DNA from: Hydractinia symbiolongicarpus
Lineage: Eukaryota; Cnidaria; Hydrozoa; Anthoathecata; Hydractiniidae
DNA: 64,000 nt
Assembly: GCF_029227915.1 (NCBI RefSeq)
Contig: NC_079884.1
Location: 27,716,001 to 27,780,000 of the forward strand
Reading direction: 5' to 3'
The first letter of the stretch is position 1; every line of letters starts with the position of its first letter. The notes beneath the pieces were generated by a model. That model saw only the letters and a list, made by a program, of their open reading frames with translations. It ran no database searches and was not told the DNA's origin. A program made the position numbers and the translations under genes. This document shows, in pieces, positions 38,901-52,362 of the stretch.

Positions 38901-40640
38901 GTATTTAGCAATATTTTTCTGATATTACTAAGTTGCATCGCTTTTAACAGTGAAACGATTGACTGTGGGACTTAATTTTACTAACTTTGGACTGTGACCT
39001 ATTAAACTGAAGAAATAGCGAAAGTTTCAAAAACTAAATTTCATTGACATTCTAACGCTATCAAGACGCTTCAGTTACAACGGTTGGGTCACATATTCGT
39101 ACCAACATGTATTTAGCGATACTTTTCTCAAAATACTAGGTTGCATCGCTTTTAACAGTGAAACGATTGACTCTTGGACTTTATTGAACTGATTTTGGAC
39201 TTTGACCTTATAAATGTGATAAATGAGCCAGTTTGACTACAAGAAATAACATTCTTATTAATCTGACATGATTGCTGGAATTCAGCGATTACACTGGGCG
39301 CTGTGGTAGCGTTTTATTTAAAAATTAAGATAAATAAGTCTTTTTTTACTGTGGGACCAATCCTAGCCGTTAGTTCGCGCTGAAGAAGTAGAGATAGTTT
39401 CAAATACTACATTTCACTGTCTTTGTAACGGTGTCAGTCCGTTTGAATTACAACGTTTGCGTCACATATTCGTACCAACATGTATTTAGCGATAGTTTTC
39501 GGATATTACTAGGTTGCATCGCTTTTAACAGTGAAACGGGTGACTGTGGGACTTATTTGAACTGAATTTGGACTTTGACCTTATAAATGTGATAAATGAG
39601 CCAGTTTGACAACAAGAAATAACATTCTTCTTAATTTGACATGATTGCTGGAACCAGCGATTGCACTGGGCGCTGTGTTAGCGCTTTATTAAAAAATAAA
39701 GATAAATAAGTCATTTTTTACTGTGCGACCAATCCTAGCCGTTAGCTCCCGCTAAAGAAAGAAAGACAGTTTCAAAAACTACACTTCATTTACTTTCTAA
39801 CGGTGTCAATCCGTTTGAGTTACGACGGTTGTGTCACATATTCGTACCAACATGTATTTTGCGATATTTTTCCGCTATTACTAGGTTGCATCGCTTTTAA
39901 CAGTGAAACGATTGACTGTGGGACTTAATTGAACTAACTTTGGACTGTGACCTGATAAATGTAAAAAATAGGACAATTGGTCTCCAAGAAATAACATTCT
40001 TCTTAATTTGACATGATTGCCGGACTCAGCGATTACACTGGGCGCTGTGGTAGCGCTTCATTTGAAAATTTAGATAAAAAAGTTATCTTTACTGTGGGAC
40101 CTATCCTAGGCGTGACCGCGTGCTGAAGAAGTAGCGACAGTTTCAAAAACTATATCTCACTGACTTGCTATCGGTGGCAGTCCGTTTGAGTTACAACGGT
40201 TGGGTCACATATTCGTACGAACATGTATTTAGCGATATTTTTCTGATATTACTAGGTTGCATCGCTTTTAACAGTGAAACGATTGACTGTGGGACTTAAT
40301 TTTACTAACTTTGGACTGTGATCTAATAAACTGAAGAAATAGCGACAGTTTCAAAAACTAAATTTCATTGACTTTCTAACGCTATCAAGACGCTTCAGTT
40401 ACAACGGTTGGGTCACATATTCATACCAACATGTATTTAGCGATACTTTTCTCATATTACTAGGTTGCATCTCTTTTAACAGTGAAACGATTGACTCTTG
40501 GACTTAATTTTACTAACTTTGGACTGTGACCGAATAAACTGAAGAAATAGAGACAGTTTCAAAAACTCCATTTCATTGACTTTCTGGCGGTAATAATCCG
40601 TTTGAGTTACAACGGTTGCGTCACATATTCGTACCAACAT
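35912..40640 (+). repeat. Region G: 1697-bp HOR, four monomers plus a 208-bp truncated unit
   Basis: The landmark GTAGCGTTTTATTT at the unit edge lies at 35912, 37609 and 39306, and GTGATCACGTGCTAAAG at 37091 and 38788, offset 1697. That equals four monomers of 372 plus one truncated unit of about 209. The third copy is one monomer shorter: its equivalent of 38788 is 40112, an offset of 1324. Diagnostic variants include CAATGGTTCTGTCAC, GTAATCGGATATTCATAGG, GAAAGAAAGACAG and CAATTGGTCTCCAAGAAGTAAC. Confidence 0.88.
40331..40538 (+). repeat. 208-bp truncated monomer
   Basis: The interval runs from the CTGAAGAAATAG of one truncated-monomer junction to that of the next, exactly 208 bp, against 373 for a full unit. 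It keeps the conserved core and the second ACTGTGG-like box (here ACTCTTGGAC) but lacks the A/T opening, the first ACTGTGGGAC and the unit-end dyad. A second copy is at 41866-42073, also 208 bp. Confidence 0.88.
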
Positions 40641-43600
40641 GTATTTAGTGATTTTTTTCCGATATTACTAAGTTGTATCGCTTTTAACAGTGAATCGATT
40701 GACTGTTGGACATAATTGAACTAACTTTGGACTGTGACCTGATAAATGTGATAAATGAGCCAGTTTGGCTACAAGAAATAACATTCTTATTAATCTGACA
40801 TGATTGCTGCACCTCAGCGATTACACTGGGCGCTGTGGTAGCGTTTTATTTAAAAATTAAGATAAATAAGTCTTTTTTTACTGTGGGACCAATCCTAGCC
40901 GTTAGTTCGCGCTGAAGAAATAGAGACAGTTTTAAAAACTACATTTCATTGACTTTCTAACGGTGTCAATCCGTTTGAGATATAACGGTTGCGTCACATA
41001 TTCGTACGAACAAGTATTTAGTGATTTTCTTCCGATATTACTAGGTTGCATCGCTTTTAACAGTGAAACGCTTGACTGTGGGACTTAATTGAACTGATTC
41101 TGGACTGTGACCTTATAAATGCTATAAATGAGCCAATTGGACTCCAGGGAATAACATTCTTCTTAATTCGACATGATTGCTGGAATTCAGCGAGTACACT
41201 AGGCTCTGTGGTAGCGCTTTATTTAAAAATTTACATAAATAAATCTTTTCTTACTGTGGGACCAATCCTGGCCGTTAGCACGCGCTGAATAAATAAGAAC
41301 AGTTGCAAAGACTACATTTCATTGACTTTCTAGCGGTATAAGTCCGTTTGAGTTACAACGGTTCTGTCACATATTCGTACCAACATGTATTTAGCGATAG
41401 TAATCGGATATTCCTAGGTTGCATCGCTTTTAACAGTGAAACGATTGACTGTGGGACTTAATTGAACTGATTTTGGACTTTGTCCTTATAAATGGGATAA
41501 ATGAGCCAGTTTGACTAAAAGAAATAACATTCTTCATAATTTGACAGGATTGCTGGAACTCAGCGATTACACTGGGCGCTGTGATGGCGCCTTATTAAAA
41601 AATTAAGATAAATAAGTCATTTTTTACTGTGGGACTAATCCTTGTCGTTAGTTCGCGCTGAAGAAATAGAGTCAGTTTCAAAAACTACATTTCATTGATT
41701 TCTTGGCGGTATCAATCCATTTGAATTACAACGGTTGCGTCACATATTCGTACCAACATGTATTTAGCGATATTTTTCTGATATTACTAGGTTGCATCGC
41801 TTTTAACAGTGAAACGATTGACTGTGGGATTTAATTTTACTAACTTTGGACTGTGACCTAATAAACTGAAGAAATAGCGACAGTTTCAAAAACTAAATTT
41901 CATTGACTTTCTAACGCTATCAAGACGCTTCAGTTACAACGGTTGGGTCACATATTCATACCAACATGTATTTAGCGATACTTTTCTCATATTACTAGGT
42001 TGCATCTCTTTTAACAGTGAAACGATTGACTCTTGGACTTAATTTTACTAACTTTGGACTGTGACCGAATAAACTGAAGAAATAGAGACAGTTTCAAAAA
42101 CTCCATTTCATTGACTTTCTGGCGGTATGAATCCGTTTGAGTTACAACGGTTGCGTCACATATTCGTACCAACATGTATTTAGTGATGTCTTTCCGATAT
42201 TACTAAGTTGTATCGCTTTTAACAGTGAATCGATTGACTGTTGGACATAATTGAACTAACTTTGGACTGTGACCTGATAAATGTGATAAATGAGCCAGTT
42301 TGGCTACAAGAAATAACATTCTTATTAATCTGACATGATTGCTGCACCTCAGCGATTACACTGGGCGCTGTGGTAGCGTTTTATTTAAAAATTAAGATAA
42401 ATAAGTCTTTTTTTACTGTGGGACCAATCCTAGCCGTTAGTTCGCGCTGAAGAAATAGAGACAGTTTTAAAAACTACATTTCATTGACTTTCTAACGGTG
42501 TCAATCCGTTTGAGATATAACGGTTGCGTCACATATTCGTACGAACATGTATTTAGTGATTTTCTTCCGATATTACTAGGTTGCATCGCTTTTAACAGTG
42601 AAACGCTTGACTGTGGGACTTAATTGAACTGATTCTGGACTGTGACCTTATAAATGCTATAAATGAGCCAATTGGACTCCAGGGAATAACATTCTTCTTA
42701 ATTCGACATGATTGCTGGAATTCAGCGAGTACACTAGGCTCTGTGGTAGCGCTTTATTTAAAAATTTACATAAATAAATCTTTTCTTACTGTGGGACCAA
42801 TCCTGGCCGTTAGCACGCGCTGAATAAATAAGAACAGTTGCAAAGACTACATTTCATTGACTTTCTAGCGGTATAAGTCCGTTTGAGTTACAACGGTTCT
42901 GTCACATATTCGTACCAACATGTATTTAGCGATAGTAATCGGATATTCCTAGGTTGCATCGCTTTTAACAGTGAAACGATTGACTGTGGGACTTAATTGA
43001 ACTGATTTTGGACTTTGTCCTTGTAAATGGGATAAATGAGCCAGTTTGACTAAAAGAAATACCATTCTTCATAATTTGACAGGATTGCTGGAACTCAGCG
43101 ATTACACTGGGCGCTGTGATGGCGCCTTATTAAAAAATTAAGATAAATAAGTCATTTTTTACTGTGGGACTAATCCTTGTCGTTAGTTTGCGCTGAAGAA
43201 ATAGAGTCAGTTTCAAAAACTACATTTCATTGATTTCTTGGCGGTATCAATCCATTTGAATTACAACGGTTGCGTCACATATTCGTACCAACATGTATTT
43301 AGTGATGTCTTTCCGATATTACTAAGTTGTATCGCTTTTAACAGTGAATCGATTGACTGTTGGACATAATTGAACTAACTTTGGACTGTGACCTGATAAA
43401 TGTGATAAATGAGCCAGTTTGGCTACAAGAAATAACATTCTTATTAATCTGATATGATTGCTGCACCTCAGCGATTACACTGGGCGCTGTGGTAGCGTTT
43501 TATTTAAAAATTAAGATAAATAAGTCTTTTTTTACTGTGGGACCAATCCTAGCCGTTAGTTCGCGCTGAAGAAATAGAGACAGTTTTAAAAACTACATTT

Positions 43601-46600
43601 CATTGACTTTCTAACGGTGTCAATCCGTTTGAGATATAACGGTTGCGTCACATATTCGTACGAACATGTATTTAGTGATTTTCTTCCGATATTACTAGGT
43701 TGCATCGCTTTTAACAGTGAAACGCTTGACTGTGGGACTTAATTGAACTGATTCTGGACTGTGACCTTATAAATGCTATAAATGAGCCAATTGGACACCA
43801 GGGAATAACATTCTTCTTAATTCGACATGATTGCTGGAATTCAGCGAGTACACTAGGCTCTGTGGTAGCGCTTTATTTAAAAATTTACATAAATAAATCT
43901 TTTCTTACTGTGGGACCAATCCTGGCCGTTAGCACGCGCTGAATAAATAAGAACAGTTGCAAAGACTACATTTCATTGACTTTCTAGCGGTATAAGTCCG
44001 TTTGAGTTACAACGGTTCTGTCACATATTCGTACCAACATGTATTTAGCGATAGTAATCGGATATTCCTAGGTTGCATCGCTTTTAACAGTGAAACGATT
44101 GACTGTGGGACTTAATTGAACTGATTTTGGACTTTGTCCTTGTAAATGGGATAAATGAGCCAGTTTGACTAAAAGAAATAACATTCTTCATAATTTGACA
44201 GGATTGCTGGAACTCAGCGATTACACTGGGCGCTGTGATGGCGCCTTATTAAAAAATTAAGATAAATAAGTCATTTTTTACTGTGGGACTAATCCTTGTC
44301 GTTAGTTCGCGCTGAAGAAATAGAGTCAGTTTCAAAAACTACATTTCATTGATTTCTTGACGGTATCAATCCATTTGAATTACAACGGTTGCGTCACATA
44401 TTCGTACCAACATGTATTTAGTGATGTCTTTCCGATATTACTAAGTTGTATCGCTTTTAACAGTGAATCGATTGACTGTTGGACATAATTGAACTAACTT
44501 TGGACTGTGACCTGATAAATGTGATAAATGAGCCAGTTTGGCTACAAGAAATAACATTCTTATTAATCTGACATGATTGCTGCACCTCAGCGATTACACT
44601 GGGCGCTGTGGTAGCGTTTTATTTAAAAATTAAGATAAATAAGTCTTTTTTTACTGTGGGACCAATCCTAGCCGTTAGTTCGCGCTGAAGAAATAGAGAC
44701 AGTTTTAAAAACTACATTTCATTGACTTTCTAACGGTGTCAATCCGTTTGAGATATAACGGTTGCGTCACATATTCGTACGAACATGTATTTAGTGATTT
44801 TCTTCCGATATTACTAGGTTGCATCGCTTTTAACAGTGAAACGCTTGACTGTGGGACTTAATTGAACTGATTCTGGACTGTGACCTTATAAATGCTATAA
44901 ATGAGCCAATTGGACTCCAGGGAATAACATTCTTCTTAATTCGACATGATTGCTGGAATTCAGCGAGTACACTAGGCTCTGTGGTAGCGCTTTATTTAAA
45001 AATTTACATAAATAAATCTTTTCTTACTGTGGGACCAATCCTGGCCGTTAGCACGCGCTGAATAAATAAGAACAGTTGCAAAGACTACATTTCATTGACT
45101 TTCTAGCGGTATAAGTCCGTTTGAGTTACAACGGTTCTGTCACATATTCGTACCAACATGTATTTAGCGATAGTAATCGGATATTCCTAGGTTGCATCGC
45201 TTTTAACAGTGAAACGATTGACTGTGGGACTTAATTGAACTGATTTTGGACTTTGTCCTTGTAAATGGGATAAATGAGCCAGTTTGACTAAAAGAAATAA
45301 CATTCTTCATAATTTGACAGGATTGCTGGAACTCAGCGATTACACTGGGCGCTGTGATGGCGCCTTATTAAAAAATTAAGATAAATAAGTCATTTTTTAC
45401 TGTGGGACTAATCCTTGTCGTTAGTTCGCGCTGAAGAAATAGAGTCAGTTTCAAAAACTACATTTCATTGATTTCTTGGCGGTATCAATCCATTTGAATT
45501 ACAACGGTTGCGTCCCATATTCGTACCAACATGTATTTAGTGATGTCTTTCCGATATTACTAAGTTGTATCGCTTTTAACAGTGAATCGATTGACTGTTG
45601 GACATAATTGAACTAACTTTGGACTGTGACCTGATAAATGTGATAAATGAGCCAGTTTGGCTACAAGAAATAACATTCTTATTAATCTGACATGATTGCT
45701 GCACCTCAGCGATTACACTGGGCGCTGTGGTAGCGTTTTATTTAAAATTAAGATAAATAAGTCTTTTTTTACTGTGGGACCAATCCTAGCCGTTAGTTCG
45801 CGCTGAAGAAATAGAGACAGTTTTAAAAACTACATTTCATTGACTTTCTAACGGTGTCAATCCGTTTGAGATATAACGGTTGCGTCACATATTCGTACGA
45901 ACATGTATTTAGTGATTTTCTTCCGATATTACTAGGTTGCATCGCTTTTAACAGTGAAACGCTTGACTGTGGGACTTAATTGAACTGATTCTGGACTGTG
46001 ACCTTATAAATGCTATAAATGAGCCAATTGGACTCCAGGGAATAACATTCTTCTTAATTCGACATGATTGCTGGAATTCAGCGAGTACACTAGGCTCTGT
46101 GGTAGCGCTTTGTTTAAAAATTTACATAAATAAATCTTTTCTTACTGTGGGACCAATCCTGGCCGTTAGCACGCGCTGAATAAATAAGAACAGTTGCAAA
46201 GACTACATTTCATTGACTTTCTAGCGGTATAAGTCCGTTTGAGTTACAACGGTTCTGTCACATATTCGTACCAACATGTATTTAGCGATAGTAATCGGAT
46301 ATTCCTAGGTTGCATCGCTTTTAACAGTGAAACGATTGACTGTGGGACTTAATTGAACTGATTTTGGACTTTGTTCTTATAAATGGGATAAATGAGCCAG
46401 TTTGACTAAAAGAAATAACATTCTTCATAATTTGACAGGATTGCTGGAACTCAGCGATTACACTGGGCGCTGTGATGGCGCCTTATTAAAAAATTAAGAT
46501 AAATAAGTCATTTTTTACTGTGGGACTAATCCTTGTCGTTAGTTCGCGCTGAAGAAATAGAGTCAGTTTCAAAAACTACATTTCATTGATTTCTTGGCGG

Positions 46601-46680
46601 TATCAATCCATTTGAATTACAACGGTTGCGTCACATATTCGTACCAACATGTATTTAGTGATGTCTTTCCGATATTACTA
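40640..46680 (+). repeat. Region H: 1119-bp trimeric HOR, last four copies uninterrupted
   Basis: TAGTGATGTCTTTCCG occurs at 42181, 43300, 44419, 45538 and 46656: three spacings of 1119 and one of 1118, the last explained by a missing A at about 45744. The monomers are a GTTTTATTT type with GAGATATAACGG, an AATTTACATAAATAAATC type, and a GCGCCTTATT type with GAGTCAGTTTC. Copies differ by only a few bases each, the most homogeneous stretch here. The first copy (from about 40646) is 1535 bp from the next: 1119 plus two 208-bp units. Confidence 0.92.
41866..42073 (+). repeat. 208-bp truncated monomer, second copy
   Basis: It lies exactly 1535 bp downstream of the truncated unit at 40331-40538 with the same length and internal variants (GCTATCAAGACGCTTC, TTGGGTCACATATTCATACC, TTGCATCTCTTTTAAC). 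It lies before the run of pure trimers, and none of the later trimer copies contain it. Confidence 0.88.
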
Positions 46681-48365
46681 AGTTATATCGCTTTTAACAG
46701 TGAAACGATTGACTGTGGAACTTAATTGAACTAACTTTGGACTGTGACCTTATAAATGTGATAAGTGAGCCAACTGGATTCCAAGAAATAACATTCTTCT
46801 TAATTTGACATGATTGCCGAAACTCAGCGATTACACTGGGCGCTGTGGTAGCGCTTTATTTAAAAATTAAGATAAATCAGTTATTTTTTGCAGTGGGACC
46901 AATCCTGGCCATTAGCACGCGCTGAACAAATAGGCACAGTTTCAAGGACTACATTTCATTGACTTTCTAGCGGTTTATATCCGTTTGAGTTACAACCGTT
47001 GCGTCACATATTCGTACCAACATGTATTTAGCGATATTAATCGGATATTACTAGGTTGCATCGCTTTTAACAGTGAAAAGTTTACCTGTGGGACTTAATT
47101 TAACTGACTTTGGACTTTGACCTTATAAATGTGATAAATGAGCCAGTTTGGCTACAAGAAATAACATTCTTATTAATCTGACATGATTGCTGCACCTCAG
47201 CGATTACACTGGGCGCTGTGGTAGCGTTTTATTTAAAAATTAAGATAAATAAGTCTTTTTTTACTGTGGGACCAATCCTAGCCGGTAGTTCGCGCTGAAG
47301 AAATAGAGACAGTTTTAAAAACTACATTTCATTGACTTTCTAACGGTGTCAATCCGTTTGAGATACAACGGTTGCGTCACATATTCGTACGAACATGTAT
47401 TTAGTGATTTTCTTTCGATATTACTAGGTTGCATCGCTTTTAACAGTGAAACGCTTGACTGTGGGACTTAATTGAACTGATTCTGGACTGTGACCTTATA
47501 AATGCTATAAGTGAGCCAATTGGACTCCAGGGAATAACATTCTTCTTAATTCGACATGATTGCTGGAATTCAGGGAGTACACTAGGCTCTGTGGTAGCGC
47601 TTTATTTAAAAATTTACATAAATAAATCTTTTCTTACTGTGGGACCAATCCTGGCCGTTAACACGCGCTGAATAAGTAAGAACAGTTGCAAAGACTACAT
47701 TTCATTGACTTTTTAGCGGTATAAGTCCGTTTGAGTTACAACGGTTCTGTCACATATTCGTACCAACATGTATTTAGCGATAGTAATCGGATATTCCTAG
47801 GTTGCATCGCTTTTAACAGTGAAACGATTGACTGTGGGACTTAATTGAACTGATTTTGGACTTTGTCCTTATAAATGGGATAAATGAGCCAGTTTGACTA
47901 AAAGAAATAACATTCTTCATAATTTGTCCTGATTGCTGGAACTCAGTGATTACACTGGGCGCTGTGGTGGCGCCTTATTAAAAAATTAAGATAAATAAGT
48001 CATTTTTTACTGTGGGACCAATCCTAACCGTTAGTTCGCGCTGAAGAAATAGAGACAGTTTCAAAAACTACATTTCATTGACTTTCTAACGGTGTCAAAA
48101 CGGTTGAGTTACAACGGTTGCGTCACATGTTCGTACCAACATGTATTTAGAGATTTGTTTCCGATATTACTAAGTTGTATCGCTTTTAACAGTGAAACGA
48201 TTGACTGTGGGACTTAATTGAACTGGTTCTGGACTGTGACCTGATAAATGTGGTAAATGAGACAATTGGACTCCAAGAAATAACATTCTTCTTAATTTGA
48301 CATAATTGCCGGAACTCAGCGATTACACTGGGCGTTGTGGTAGCGCTTCATTTAAAAATTTAAAT

Positions 48366-50200
48366 AAATGAGTCATCATTTACTGTGGGACCAACCCTAG
48401 CCGTTATCGCGCGCTGAAGAAATAGCGGCGGATTCAAAAACTACATTTCACTGACTTTCTAACGGTGTCAGTCCGTTTGAGTTACAACGGTTGGGTGACA
48501 TATTCGTACCAACATGTATTTAGCGATATTTTTCTCATATTACTAGGTTGCATCGCTTTTAACAGTGAAACGATTGTCTGTGGGACTTAATTAAACTGAT
48601 TTTGGACTGTGACCTTATAAGTATTATAAGTTAGACAATTGGATTCCAAGAAATAACATACTTTTTAATTTAACATGATTGTGGGAACTCAGTGATTACA
48701 CTGGGCGCTGTGGTAGCGCTTTATTTAAAAATTAAGATAAATCAGTCATTTTTACTGTGGGACCAATCCTAGCCGTTAGCGCGCGCTGAAGATATAGAGA
48801 CAGTTTCAAAAACTCCATTTCATTGACTTTCTAATAGTGTCAATCCGTTTGAGTTACAACGGTTGCGTCACATATTCGTATCAACATGTATTTAGCTACA
48901 GTATTCGGATATTACTAGGTTGCATCGCTTTTAACAGTGAAACGTTTGACTGTGGGACTTAATTGAACTGATTTTGGACTTTGTCCTGATAAATGAGATA
49001 AACGAGCCAGTTTGACTAAGAGAAATAACATTCTTCATAATTTGACATGATTGCTGGAACTCAGCGATTACACTGGGCGCTGTGGTAGCGCTTTATTAAA
49101 AAATTAAGATAAATAAGTCATTTTTTACTGTGGGACCAATCCTAGCCGTTAGTTCGCGCTGAAGAAATAGAGACAGTTTCAAAAACTACATTTCATTGAC
49201 TTTCTAACGGTGTCAAACCGGTTGAGTTACAACGGTTGCGTCATATATTCGTACCAACATGTATTTAGTGATTTTTTGCCGATATTACTAAGTTGCATCG
49301 CTTTTAACAGTGAAACGATTGAATGTGTGACTTAATTGAACTGGTTCTGGACTGTGACCTGATAAATGTGATAAATGAGACAATTGGACTCCAAGAAATA
49401 ACATTCTTCTTAATTTGACATAATTGCCGGAACTCAGCGATTACACTGGGCGCTGTGGTAGCGCTTTATTAAAAAATTAAGATAAATAAGTTATTTTTTG
49501 CAGTGGGACCAATCCTGGCCGTTAGCACGCGCTGAACAAATAGGAACAGTTTCAAAAACTACATTTCATTGACTTTCTAACAGTGTCAATCCGTTTGAGT
49601 TACAACGGTTGCGTCACATATTCGTACCAACATGTATTTAGTGATATCTTTCCGATATTACTAAGTTATATCGCTTTTAACAGTGAAACGATTGACTGTG
49701 GAACTTAATTGAATTAACTTGGGACTGTGACCTTATAAATGTGATAAGTGAGCCAACTGGACTCCAAGAAATAACATTCTTCTTAATTTGACATGATTGC
49801 CGGAACTCAGCGATTACACTGGGCGCTGTGGTAGTGCTTCATTTAAGAATTTAAATAAATAAGTCATTTTTTATTGTGGGACCAATCCTGGCCGTTATTG
49901 CGCGCTGAAGAAATAGACACAGTTTCAAAAACTACATTTCATTGACTTCTTGGCGGTATCAATCCATTTTAATTACAACGGTTGCGTCACATATTCGTAC
50001 CAACATGTTTTTAGTGATATCTTTCCCATATTACTAAGTTATATCGCTTTTAACAGTGAAACGATTGACTGTGGAACTTAGTTGAACTAACTTTGGACTG
50101 TGGCCTTATAAATGTGATAAGTGAGCCAACTGGACTCCAAGAAATAACATTCTTCTTAATTTGACATGATTGCCGAATGTCAGCGATTACACTGGGCGCT
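48366..50200 (+). repeat. Duplicated segment, copy 1 (3981-bp offset)
   Basis: It aligns with 52347-54181 at a constant 3981-bp offset: GAGTCATCATTTACTG at 48370 and 52351, unit starts at 48717 and 52698, and GTAGTGCTTCATTTAAGAAT at 49831 and 53812. About one monomer in the middle (roughly 49125-49450) does not match and instead has the GTGTCAAACCGGTTGAG type found at 50700 and 52190. Confidence 0.83.
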
Positions 50201-52334
50201 GTGGTAGCGCTTTATTTAAAAATTAGAATAAATCATTCATCTTTACTGTGGTACCAATCCTAGCCGTTAGCACGCGCTGAATAAATAGGAACAGTTTCAA
50301 AGACTACATTTCATTGACTTTCTAGCGGTTTATATCCGTTTGAGTTACAACCGTTGCGTCACATATTCGTACCAACATGTATTTAGCGATAGCATTCGGA
50401 TATTCCTAGGTTGCATCGCTTTTAACAGTGAAACGATTGACTGTGGGACTTAATTGAACTGATTTTGGACTTTGTCCTTATAAATGGGATAAATGAGCTA
50501 GTTTGACTAAAAGAAATAACATTCTTCATAATTTGACATGATTGCTGGAACTCAGCGATTACACTGGGCGCTGTGGTAGCGCTTTATTAAAAAATTAAGA
50601 TAAATAAGTCATTTTTTACTGTGGGACCAATCCTAACCGTTAGTTCGCGCTGAAGAAATAGAGACAGTTTCAAAAACTACATTTCATTGACTTTCTAACG
50701 GTGTCAAACCGGTTGAGTTACAACGGTTGCGTCACATGTTCGTACCAACATGTATTTAGAGATTTTTTTCCGATATTACTAAGTTGTATCGCTTTTAACA
50801 GTGAAACGATTGACTGTGTGACTTAATTGAACTGATTCTGGACTGTGACCTTATAAATGCGATAAATGAGACAATTGGACTCCAAGGAATAACATTCTTC
50901 TTAAGTCGACATGATTGCTGGAATTCAGCGAGTACACTAGGCTCTGTGGTACCGCTTTATTTAAAAATTTAGATAAAAAAATCTTTTTTTACTGTGGGAC
51001 CAATCCTGGCCGTTATCGTGCGCTGAAGAAATAGAGACAGTTTCAAAATTTACATTTCATTGACTTTCTAACGGTGTCAATCCGATTGAGTTACAACGGT
51101 TGCGTCGTATATTCGTACCAACATGTATTTAGTGATTTTTTGCCGATATTACTAAGTTGTATCGCTTTTAACAGTGAAACGATTGACTGTGGGACTTAAT
51201 TGAACTGGTTCTGGACTGTGACCTGATAAATGTGGTAAATGAGACAATTGGACTCCAAGAAATAACATTCTTCTTAATTTGACATAATTGCCGGAACTCA
51301 GCGATTACACTGGGCGCTGTGGTAGCGCTTCATTTAAAAATTTAAATAAATGAGTCATCATTTACTGTGGGACCAACCCTAGCCGTTATCGCGCGCTGAA
51401 GAAATAGCGGCAGACTCAAAAACTACATTTCACTGACTTTCTAACGGTGTCAGTCCGTTTGAGTTACAACGGTTGGGTGACATATTCGTACCAACATGTA
51501 TTTAGTGATATCTTTCCGATATTACTAAGTAATATCGCTTTTAACAGTGAAACGACTGACTGTGAAACTTAATTGAACTAACTTTGGACTGTGACGTTAT
51601 AAATGTGATAAGTGAGCCAACTGGACTCCAAGAAATAACATTCTTCTTAATTTGACATGATTGCCGAAACTCAGCGATTACACTGGGCGCTGTGGTAGCG
51701 CTTTATTTTAAAATTAAGATAAATAAGTTATTTTTTGCAGTGGGACAAATCCTGGCCGTTAGCACGCGCTGAACAAATAGGTACAGTTTCAAAGACTACT
51801 TTCATTGACTTTCTAGCGGTTTAAATCTGTTTGAGTTACAACCGTTGCGTCACATATTCGTACCAACATGTATTTAGTGATAGTATTCGGATATTCCTAG
51901 GTTGCATCGCTTTTAACAGTGAAACGATTGACTGTGGGACTTAATTGAACTGATTTTGGACTTTGTCCTTATAAATGGAATAAATGAGCCAGTTTGACTA
52001 AAAGAAATAACATTCTTCATAATTTGACATGATTGCTGGAACTCAGCGATTACACTGGGCGCTATGGTAGCGCTTTATTAAAAAATTAAGATAAATAAGT
52101 CATTTTTTACTGTGGGACCAATCCTAGCCGTTAGTTCGCGCTGAAGAAATAGAGACAGTTTCAAAAACTACATTTCATTGACTTTCTAACGGTGTCAAAC
52201 CGGTTGAGTTACAACGGTTGCGTCATATATTCGTACCAACATGTATTTAGTGATTTTTTGCCGATATTACTAAGTTGTATCGCTTTTAACAGTGAAACGA
52301 TTGAATGTGGGACTTAATTGAACTGGTTCTGGAC

Positions 52335-52362
52335 TGTGACCTAGATAAATGAGTCATCATTT
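52335..52362 (+). repeat. Deletion junction at the edge of the 3981-bp duplication
   Basis: GGACTGTGACCTAGATAAATGAGTCATCATTTACTG joins unit position about 265 to position about 20 of the next unit. The parental sequences GATAAATGTGG and AAATAAATGAGTC share ATAAATG, so the break lies in short homology. The join coincides with the left limit of similarity to 48366-50200. Confidence 0.83.
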
